From NCBI GenBank assembly GCA_034696485.1, contig JAQIWT010000362.1, positions 1-22,327 of the forward strand: a stretch of 22,327 nucleotides of DNA, given 5' to 3'. This DNA comes from Isohypsibius dastychi. Its lineage: Eukaryota > Tardigrada > Eutardigrada > Parachela > Isohypsibiidae. Below the pieces are notes generated by a model. It saw only the letters and a list, made by a program, of their open reading frames with translations. It did no database searches and was not told where the DNA came from. Position numbers and translations under genes: made by a program. Positions 14,294 to 22,327 of the stretch are shown here, piece by piece. Position 1 is the stretch's first letter. The number at the start of each line of letters is the position of its first letter.

Positions 14294-14627
14294 GAACACC
14301 AGTAACTTAGCTTTTGTATATATTTCTGCACGCTTTCGTCACAAAAAATCAGCAGTTCAAAAACGCCACTTGAGAGAAATGATCTTGATATATTTCGCCA
14401 AATCGCAAACACGCTTCGATGTACCCGTCTTTTTTCAATGAAATTTCCGAACCGAGAAATTTTTTTTCTTCTTGATCGCTCGAAATAAGATTCACACAAA
14501 AATGTACATTTCTTTTCTGGATAAAACTGTAATTACAAGTCACATTTGAAAACAATCCCAATGTCCAATGCGGACATCTGAATCAACTGACCCACTCGGA
14601 ATCACAACATGAAGGTGTAACTCTAGT
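14293..14627. other. convergent 3' intergenic region
   Basis: Between the small plus-strand gene and the last predicted exon of the minus-strand transporter. AT-rich, with poly-T runs near 14430 and 14461. I see no coding frame with codon-like composition on either strand; it probably carries both 3'UTRs. Confidence 0.5.
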
Positions 14628-16196
14628 TTATATCACATTTTGTGAGATGGTCCTGCAATGTTGAAAATGAGATTAGATCTATTTCATTAAATTAATGCAA
14701 TATAATTTACCGGACTGGGATAGTGGTGTTATCTGGTTTGACATCTAGCATCATCTTCGTCTGAGAATTCTTCCGGCGACCGAAACATGAAGTGACCCAT
14801 GCATGGAATTGTTTGTCCACCCCAGCCGGAAGTGCGACGATGATAAGGAAGGCAGTGATGATGATGAACTGTTCCCACAATTTTCATGCTGTCGAATGTC
14901 TTCTCGTTGAACAACCAATCAACAACTGAAAGAAGAAAAGAACAATGAAACAAGCAACTTGAACTAACCTGACCGTTAATAATTTGAATTAATTTGAATT
15001 TAAACAATTTCCGAATGTTACCCGAAACAACTACATAAATCAAAAAAAGTCGAATAACACGTAATTCGGCATCTATAATTCTGAAGCATAACAATGTTCA
15101 TTTCTGCTTGACGATTTGTGGAAAATTCAGGTTTGATTCTGATGACAGGAAATCAATGTTTTCAATTTCGTTAGCCATTTAAACGTAACAAATATAATAA
15201 CCAACAAAGCTGTCTCCAAAACCACGTAGTTTTAAGAATTTCTGTGAAGAATGTCGATCCATCTTACCGTGATTTAATGGGACCGTGACGATGCTGCCGA
15301 ATGTGATAAATAGCGGATATGTAAACGCCACTCCAAAGTTGACGAGAAATGTCCAGACTTTAAAAAAGGAAAAATATCGGCCTTCTAGAATTTTCGATCA
15401 AAAGACGCTTGTTTCACTGACCGACACACAAGCTGCTATTTCCACCCATAAAACCCCATGGAATATTCGCCGGTGAAATGATTTCTTGTTCAGTAAAATG
15501 GAGGATGAGGATAAAAGGCCAGAAGAATAGTGCAGCGAATGATGCGACTACGGAGAGGAAGAGGCACACTTGATCCGGTCTCGTATTTGTTCCGATGACC
15601 TTTTTGAACATTACCTGCACAATAAAAAGTGTTGGAAATATATTTCGAGCTAATCAGGTCCACATTTCTCAAAACTCAAAACATGTAGGTACTTGAACTT
15701 ACTTATATTATATATTTATATTTAACTTTAAAGAACGATTCGGCACAAGTTATTCAAAAATGACATTTCATGTTATGGTAATAAATTAATCTCACCGTGT
15801 TAATAGCAGCGGCCACTGCAGATGTAATTGGCAATAAGTAAGCCCAACTTGCCCCATGATATCCTTCCGAACAAGCTATTACGTATAATTTCATTAATGA
15901 GTTCTGAGGTATTTTAATTTTGTTTGGTTAACTCTGGAATTAATCGAGTATTTCGGACAATAAACGTGTACATTTCGAGAAAGGTAGCAAGATTTGCGAA
16001 AATCGATTCAGTGGAGAGTCGATTTTTCTACTGGAATAAGCATGTGTCATTCATTTTTGATACAAACGAACCAAAATTACAAAAAACCACTTTATTCTGA
16101 ATAAGAATTCGAATTGCCAGACATTCATACCTTCAGCGAGATGATTTGCATTTTGAGAACGATACAGCTGAGAAGAAAGACGAAAACGGTGTTGGA

Positions 16197-16214
16197 GGCG
16201 AAAAGCTTTTCGCC
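16197..16214. repeat. perfect 18-bp palindrome inside a transporter exon
   Basis: GGCGAAAAGCTTTTCGCC is its own reverse complement over all 18 bases and lies exactly where the reading frame of transporter copy 1 is broken. Confidence 0.9.
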
Positions 16215-16560
16215 GTACCATCGGATGCGTGAATATATTGTAAGCCCCGCAAATAAAGGTAATTGCCACCTGTAGTTAAAAGTGCGAAGATCCCCCCATG
16301 AGTAAAATATTTCCGGACGGTTATTCCATTCAAACCATGAACGGTCGCAGATCTCCTAAAAACCAGAGGAGATAATAAATCTGTAACGAGAAAATATTAA
16401 ATATTAACGAAAAAACAATGAAATGAAAACTAACACATGGGAACAGATGGGCTTAGAACGGAGATACATAGTAATAAAACCAGCACAATGTCGCAAAAAG
16501 TGATGACCTTTATTAAAAATTCATCCGACTTCAATTCAAAACCTTGTAACAAAAACAGAG

Positions 16561-16802
16561 TGGCACTCTACAAATATAGATTATTTAATGAATTATCCTG
16601 ATTATATCTCTGCAAATCACCGATTGCCGTGAAATATAATTCTGAATTATATAAATGACCAGCTCTGGAGCTGGTTTTCCTGATTATATTATCTGGATTA
16701 TCTGGTAGCCTCGCCTCACCTTTCACCGCTTGAAAATGGGAATCACGAAATTATAATTATTGCAAATAATTATTACAGATAATCTATATTTGTAGAGTGC
16801 CA
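16561..16802. mobile_element. MITE-like element with perfect 24-bp terminal inverted repeats
   Basis: The left end, starting TGGCACTCTACAAATATAG (16561-16584), and the right end (16779-16802) are perfect reverse complements over 24 bases. The element is 242 bp, AT-rich and has no open frame, so it is non-autonomous. An internal hairpin (ACCAGCTC, two-base loop, GAGCTGGT) lies at 16658-16675. It sits in the 730-nt first intron of transporter copy 1. I cannot see a convincing target-site duplication (flanks ACAGAG and GCGGGT), so the superfamily is undetermined. Confidence 0.85.
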
Positions 16803-17416
16803 GCGGGTCGAATTATTCCGGATTATCGAATGACATACAAACAAATGAAATAAAACCAAATGTGAAAGAGAAACAAATCAGATTTTTTCGTAAAATTCCC
16901 CAACAAACACATCACGATTCATGTTAAAATGTAACGATCAATCAAAGAAAAACAAATCAAAGAGTCGAAAAATTGACAATTAATTCAGCAACAGTAACGA
17001 AAACAGAAACACCAATGCAATATAGCACAAGTAAACAGAAACGCCTTTGAATAAGAATCATTAAACGAAGGGCATTGTTTCCTACCTGAAAACATCCCCA
17101 ATCGAGCTCTTATTCCGGCAGTTGAATATCCCATACATCAATAAATAAACAGGATAGCAAACGATGAGGCACGTTGAGCTGAACCAGGTGACAAAAAAGG
17201 GTGCTTTGCTTTGAAATCAGGCCTCCACGTCTTTTTCGATAATTGACTTGTTGCACATTGTGTTATCGCAATGGAAACAACAAACACAATCCCAATAACC
17301 AATTTCCTGATCTTCGAACGCCTCTTTTCCGTTTCCGGGTCAATCGGGGTGACTAGTGTTATCTGGGATTTTGGGTCGGCAACAGGTGACCTTTCCTGAT
17401 TTTCACCAAGCGACAT

Positions 17417-18007
17417 GATGTCGAACGAAACGACGTAGCTTTGATGAATAACACAAATTATGAACGTTGTTTTAAAAAAAGGAGGTAATGCAGCCTCGAT
17501 CAACCACGACAAAAGCCCACGAGGCGAAAAGTCGGTGAACGGAAAAACAACAACATTACTCGGAACGGAACCTCAAAGGGGTTAAAGGCCGGCGCAAAAC
17601 AATTACACGAAATGTTTGGGCGAAGAATTACGCCAGAAGAATAGTTTACATAATTTTCCTTCATTTCAATTCAGTCATGAAACAATGGATCATGCCCCGT
17701 ACCCATCTCGATCAAAGAAAACAGGAATTCCCTGGTCGAGCATGTGTGTTCGGCTAACATGTCAAGAATAGTCAACAGGTTAATAATTTCATTCAAAAGA
17801 CGGAATACAAAAATGTTCGACGTAAATTAGCCAGCAGGTGAAAGTAAGGGTCAACACAGTGAAGCAGTTGAACACCGTTTATGAAAGAGCAAACATTTTT
17901 AGGGCGAACCGGATAAATTCTCAACGTCTATCAGACAATATTCACCAAAGTTCAGAAGAAAAGAAAAAACTCACAACTGCCAAACCCAAACCAGTTTGTA
18001 GACTTAC
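17417..18007. other. intergenic region between transporter copy 1 and the ankyrin gene
   Basis: 591 bp holding the probable promoter of transporter copy 1 (minus strand) and the 3' region of the ankyrin gene. I see no coding frame with support on either strand and no recognisable repeat. A GTAAGT directly follows the ankyrin gene's TGA on the minus strand (18007-18002), so an intron in that gene's 3'UTR is possible. Confidence 0.5.
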
Positions 18008-20094
18008 TCAATCTTCCATCCCAAATTTCTCCAGAATTTTGAATTCCTCTTCAGCAGAAATCATTGAACGAATTTTTACCGGCAGAACAACATTTGGAGG
18101 GTGTTTCCGGATAGAATCATTCACGGCTGCGATGGCAATAGTTTTCAACTTCATCCGATATTGGAGTAAGATATCAATCGGAACATTCTTTGCCGCCATG
18201 AGTTGTTTGAGGAATCCGAACCAGGTTGAGCTTGTCGATGTCGAACAGAGCAGTATTCTCACAAGGGCAAGCACGCATATTTTCTCCCTCAAGCCAGCCT
18301 GTAATCAACAGACCTAACCCAATACGTTGAAGAAGTTGAGCACTGCTCAAAGGTCACCTCAATTTTCAAGTCGGGGTGATCATCCCAATCCCAGTTAAAC
18401 TGTGTGTCGACGTCTCCACGATTCCAAATAATACCCGATCCAATTCCACTGAGAGGGCTGTCTTTTCCGAACATCACAACCAACCGAGCAAAGGTCAAAT
18501 ATCCCGAGTGCTCGATGACTTCAGTGAAGGTCTTAACAGCCGGCACAAAAGCTCCCATCAGCTTCCACAGGGAGTATACGTCGTTCTGATTATAATACAG
18601 TAGACATTTTCGGAGCGAACGCTGCGGAGACTGCTGACCACCGAACACGTTGTCAGGCACATCATTTGGCCCATAGACAGCTAATCGTGTCCGGATCATC
18701 CATTCGTTTTCCACAAGTACACTGCAAAAAAAGAATAAATCAGAAAAGACCTGCACGTTCCGCGTTTTTCATGAAATTTGGTTACCATTGTCAAATAAAC
18801 TGTGGCAACTAAATTTAAGCAATCTGCTCATAAGACTTACAGTGGAATAAACCGGCTTATGGAAACCGCCAGACCGGTAAATATTTCCGGACATTGACGC
18901 CAGACATAGAAGAGCACTTGGACCATGTGTATAGCGGGCCTCCAGGGGAGATACGCAAATTCTGGATGGCTTGTTGGCCTTGGAATGACAACGGAAAACC
19001 CATTCATCCGACCCAGCCAATCAACCTGCAAAGAAGACAAAGATTTTAAAGAAGCATGTGATTCATATGATGATAAGAATACGGCAATAAAAGTGAACAG
19101 CGTACGTACCAAAGCTGAGGCTTCAAGTCCTGCAGCAACGAGTTCGTCCAACACCAACTCAAATAACCGTGGCTCGTCAAACGACATCCAGTGCCACATC
19201 GGGAAGTACATGACGGAATGAATATTCAGAATCCTTTCGGGATCAGCTTTCAAAGTTCTAAGCATGAATTTCAGCACGTCCACCTTCATACTGCGAAAAT
19301 TCTTAAAAAGTACCCAACTGAGCATTCGCCCATGTGGCAAGTATTCACTCATGTCGTCCATTCGGATTTTTCCACTTGCATAAATGACCACCAGCATCTC
19401 CCGATCACTTCCCATCAATTCAGCTTGTACCCGCTCCCATAGTGCAGCGGCAACACGGAGACACACATTGGACGTCCAACTATTGACCACGTCCGGGGAA
19501 AGCTGCAGTGCGGCTAGCAGATGACCAACCTCCATGCCATTCCCAATCTCTAAGACTCGTCACGGATCTGCACCTAGAGTGGACCAAGTTTAGATAGCAG
19601 AAACAACGAGCCAAAAAAGGGAACTTACTTTCGAACAACTCCGTCGTTCCTCGCTTCTCACAGACAATCTTCAGGAACATGGTGCGAACAGCATCCGTTG
19701 CATCCATCAAGTAATCCAGAGGCCAGAAATCGTAATTGCACTGGGTATATATTCTATCCAATGATGCCCCCATTTCCAGAAGGATGATTGTCATGTCCAG
19801 ATTTTGAGCCTTTATGGCAATGGAAAGAGCAGACTTCGACTCATCGTCCCATGTCAAATATTGAATGTCATAATCCAGTCGATTAGGAGGAACCAGGAGA
19901 CGAATCAGTTCCGTTGTGTAAGAAGTAGAGATTCCGAGGCAGAAACCAGCGAGAACACGAAGACGCTTCTCGAAACGCCATGATTTGACAACAGAGGGTT
20001 TCCTCTGCAGTTGCTCCTCGAGAGCTAGAAACCACTGACGGAAATCATCTTCTGATTCTACAGAATAAGGTTCAAACTTCTTCTTCGAGGCCAT
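18008..20094 (-). CDS. ankyrin-repeat protein with SOCS-box-like tail, five exons
   Basis: Minus-strand exons 20094-19629, 19549-19110, 19025-18841, 18721-18358 and 18298-18008 join to 1746 nt, 581 residues plus stop. An ankyrin-like repeat is clear in exon 1 (SALSIAIKAQNLDMTIILLE, then MGASLDRI), with further weak helical pairs such as KVDVLKFMLRTL and LFELVLDELVAAGLEA. The C-terminus has the spacing of a SOCS box: a helix YRMKLKTIAIAAVNDSI followed by VVLPVKIRSMI, like the usual L..L.R..I and LPLP..L pattern. That would make it an ASB-type cullin-5 substrate adaptor, by inference only. Exon 2 begins after TCTTAG, because the stronger-looking GTGCAG acceptor upstream leads into a stop. The 59-nt last intron is needed to reach the final exon. 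The ATG at 20094 follows a GATTAG acceptor by seven bases, so trans-splicing is likely. It lies between two transporter paralogues on the same strand. Confidence 0.8.
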
Positions 20095-20102
20095 GACTGA
20101 AC

Positions 20103-20835
20103 TAATCATAAAGTAGAAAAGGAAGGAAGATGACAAGCTGGCTCCACTCGAAAATGAACAAATAATAAATGAGTAAAGCCAAGCGTACAGCGAGCAGTTC
20201 TCCTTTTGAGTCGCTTCAGTCGAACGGTGGAAGCTACGCCTAACTGCAACAATGTCGCGCTCATCAAGGCTAATATACGTTCGGAGACGGGATTTCGGTG
20301 TCGGCCAAATTCGGTTTCGGTTTCGGCTTTTATTCAGTTCGGTTCAGATTGATGATTTCCAGCAGCTGGTTCTTTGGTATGATTAAATTGTCGGGTAACT
20401 CTGTTATTAGATCATAAACTTCCTTGTCAAGTTTTGAATTACGGTAAGAGAGGAGCAATCTGCCTGGCCAGAATCCATCAGGTGCATCATCCATCAACTA
20501 CAGATTTTGTTCGGAAACTGTTTTTCGGTGGTGCCGGTTTTTTTTAACTGCGGGCTCCATGATATCTCGTAATTTCCGACCTACATACCTGTATGTTAAT
20601 TCCGTACCATTTCACAATTTCCACCAGTTTTTACTTCACTCCGCAAGATGCCAAACCCGACATTTTCTCCACTTCGGCCAAACTCCCCATCTCTTAATTA
20701 AAATGAAATAACCAAACAAAAAATGGGATCAGAATTTAACAGTAAATAACAAATAGGAACGCAGTTAAATAACAAAATCGGTCCTATCAGCGGAATTTTC
20801 TTACACCCAGAATCTTATGCTTCTCCTTCTTGTTT
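20103..20835. other. intergenic region with TTCGGT-rich low-complexity stretch
   Basis: About 730 bp between the ankyrin gene start and the last exon of transporter copy 2. Around 20295-20345 the unit TTTCGG recurs imperfectly several times. I see no supported coding frame, tRNA or inverted-repeat element. Confidence 0.5.
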
Positions 20836-22189
20836 TCAGCTTTCCGTGACTGTAATTCTTGTCTGTCCTTTCTCCAGCGGTCTGGAAAAACGGGCAAAAA
20901 ATCAAAAGATATTCAGGACCAGACTCGCTGATTGACTTACTGAAGCTGAGCGGATTCTTCGATAACTTCATCCGCTTGCGGAGGAGACTTTCGGCAGCGA
21001 CAACAGGAAGTCACCCACGAGTGAAACTGTTTATCGACTTCCGCCGGAAGCGCAACGATGACGATGAAAGCGGCAATAATGAGAATTGTCCCAACAATTT
21101 TCATGACGTCAAAAGTCTTCTCGTTTAACATCCAATCGACCACTGAAACAGAACGATAAAGATTATAACATATCGAAGCGAGAAACCCAAACAGAGCAAC
21201 ATAAAATAAAATCAATCGAAAACCCATCTTACTTTCTTAAATTTTGGTGGGTAATTTACTTGATACACTATTCATTCGACATACGGTAATCGTACCTTCA
21301 TGAATATTCTATTTACAAATACTGTATATTTTGGTAAAGTGTATTCAGGTTCATTGTTTCTGTAGTTATATCGAGAGCTTGTGACTAATATTTAAAGGGT
21401 AATCTCACCATGGTTCAAGGGAACTGTCACGATTCCACCAAAGGCAATAAACAGGGGATATGTATACGCCACTCCGAAGTTGATGAGGAAATTGAAAACT
21501 ATTAACCAAGCAATAATAAGTTCATCACCAGTTTAATAATCTGATGAATGTGACTCAGATTACCGACGCTCAAACTGCTACTTCCGCCGAGAAATTCCCA
21601 TGGAATATTTCCAGGTAGAACAACTTCCAGCTCAGCGAAATGGAGAATGACAATTACTGGCCAGAAAAATAAAGCACCGAAAGATGCGACAACGGTGAGA
21701 AATAGGCAGACTTGATCTGGTCTGGCATTTCCGATGACCTTTTTAAAAAGCACCTGCAAAGAAAATGGCAAATGTAATGAATGTTGACCAGTAAATTACA
21801 CAGAATATTTTCACAATAGAGAATTAGATGATTAAATTAGTTATTAACCTATGATTACTCAAGTGACTTAGAAAAGTAGCCGAATGAGTTCAACACTCTT
21901 TATCCACGAAAATAATGCATATCCAGAACATCAAAAGAGAAAAAGTACTTAACTGCGTTATTGTTTTGTATGAATAATGCGACCTCTTAAGAAAACAGAA
22001 GGAAAGTATAAATATATTCTAGTTTTAGAAATAAGCTCGTACCAGTATGTTAGTTAATTTACGCACCGTATAAAAAGCAGCCCCAAGTGCAGCGCTTATG
22101 GGTAATATGAATCCCCAACCAACTCCTTGAAATCCTTCCGAACCGGCGATAAGAACGATACCGGAAACAGCGAATGCAACCGATATTAT
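20836..22189 (-). CDS. SLC35F3/F4-like transporter, copy 2, 3' part (5' exons beyond the window)
   Basis: Minus-strand exons 22189-22067, 21753-21564, 21498-21409, 21142-20941 and 20881-20836 are in phase and uninterrupted. They cover the C-terminal half of a drug/metabolite-superfamily carrier. Visible membrane segments are IISVAFAVSGIVLIAG, WGFILPISAALGAAFY, VCLFLTVVASFGALFFWPVI, FLINFGVAYTYPLFIAFGGI and VGTILIIAAFIVIVALP. The NIPWEFLGG and TYPLF...VPLNHVVDW landmarks match SLC35F3/F4. Exons align one-to-one with copy 1, and the 90-nt exon has the same length in both. The last junction is CTTCA|GTAAGT: unspliced, the protein ends at 20937; spliced over 59 nt it gains PLEKGQTRITVTES. I prefer splicing, because copy 1 has an equivalent donor, phase and intron length. 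The N-terminal half must lie to the right of 22327, since the remaining 71 bases do not fit the family in a usable frame. Confidence 0.88.
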
Positions 22190-22263
22190 CTGTAATCAAA
22201 ACTGACCAAAGTAAGAACATTTTCGAGATGATTCGAGAGAACATTCACGAAAATACCTACGGG

Positions 22264-22283
22264 TTCACGCCAAAAGGCGTGAA
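22264..22283. repeat. 20-bp inverted repeat (8-bp arms, 4-base loop)
   Basis: TTCACGCC, loop AAAA, GGCGTGAA forms a perfect GC-rich stem. It appears to lie in an intron of transporter copy 2, close to the window edge. It may be an end of a repeat element that continues outside the window. Confidence 0.8.
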
Positions 22284-22327
22284 GTTCACTTGGTCCCTGG
22301 TATTGCATCTTGATAAATGCAGGTTGA

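Larger units (their letters stand above)
14628..17416 (-). pseudogene. SLC35F3/F4-like transporter, copy 1, with three frameshifts
   Basis: Minus-strand exons 17416-17086, 16355-16131, 15903-15796, 15614-15422, 15357-15268, 14925-14711 and 14652-14628 would encode about 395 residues if three single-base shifts were ignored. Vertebrate SLC35F3/F4 are multi-pass drug/metabolite-superfamily carriers, implicated in thiamine transport. Matching segments include an N-terminal membrane helix (KLVIGIVFVVSIAITQCATS), GGNYLYLRGLQYIHASD, KKVIGTNTRPDQVCLFLS, NIPWGFMGG, NFGVAFTYPLF and FNEKTFDSMKIVGT. All splice sites look usable, although one acceptor is a weak TTAAAG. The breaks are one missing base in a run at 17193-17198, one missing base at the palindrome 16197-16214, and one extra base near 14856-14867. 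Beyond each break the conserved sequence continues in another frame. This means either a young pseudogene or assembly errors. Without correction, translation stops soon after the first break. Tandem paralogue of the gene at 20836-22327. Confidence 0.8.

Noticed and set aside
17838-18317. 159-codon plus-strand frame
   Set aside because: Half of it is antisense to the last ankyrin-gene exon; no domain seen.
22257-22327. Additional 5' exon of transporter copy 2
   Set aside because: In the phase needed by the next exon it ends in TAG, and no frame shows the expected membrane helix. It is treated as intron.

Overview
This is nuclear DNA of a rhabditid-type nematode. Many short spliced exons are separated by introns that are mostly 50-70 nt (a few are several hundred). 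Donors are mostly GTAAGT or GTGAG-like, acceptors are mostly TTTTCAG/TTTGCAG-like, and several genes have an acceptor a few bases before the start codon, as expected for spliced-leader trans-splicing. There are no bacterial-style ribosome binding sites or operons. I assign no species.

Layout. (1) 1-92, minus: the first codons of a gene that runs off the left edge, head-to-head with (2) 305-2476, plus, a six-exon BTB-BACK-kelch protein. (3) 2231-2882, minus: an open, spliced-looking frame that partly overlaps the last kelch exon; uncertain. (4) 4440-9061, plus: a complete 12-exon phosphatidylinositol 4-kinase beta. (5) 9349-10092, minus: a complete four-exon cytochrome bc1 subunit 7 (UQCRB family), convergent with the kinase. 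(6) 10828-13029, plus: a four-exon DEAD-box helicase of the DDX51/Dbp6 family. (7) 13676-14292, plus: a small two-exon acidic/basic protein that I do not recognise. (8) 14628-17416, minus: an SLC35F3/F4-like membrane transporter with intact splice sites but three single-base frameshifts and a MITE in its largest intron. (9) 18008-20094, minus: a five-exon ankyrin-repeat protein with a SOCS-box-like tail. (10) 20836 to the right edge, minus: a second SLC35F3/F4-like gene, intact as far as visible, paralogous to (8).

Every complete gene model was assembled by hand from splice sites. The coding length of each complete model is a multiple of three, which is strong internal support. PI4KB, UQCRB and DDX51 are housekeeping functions (Golgi phosphoinositide synthesis, mitochondrial respiration, 60S ribosome assembly) and need not work together. 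The two transporters and the ankyrin gene form a more lineage-specific, duplicated, repeat-bearing right half.

The most unusual signal is at DNA level. The core TTCCGG, and especially the 9-mer ACCGGAAGT on either strand, is far over-represented. It sits in exons (in different codon frames), introns and intergenic DNA between about 3.8 and 14.9 kb, and is sparse on either side. A second notable signal is in the damaged transporter: two of its three frameshifts look like mutations that turned an imperfect repeat into a perfect one (an 18-bp palindrome and an ATC run). I see no CRISPR array, tRNA, rRNA, virus or prokaryotic system here.
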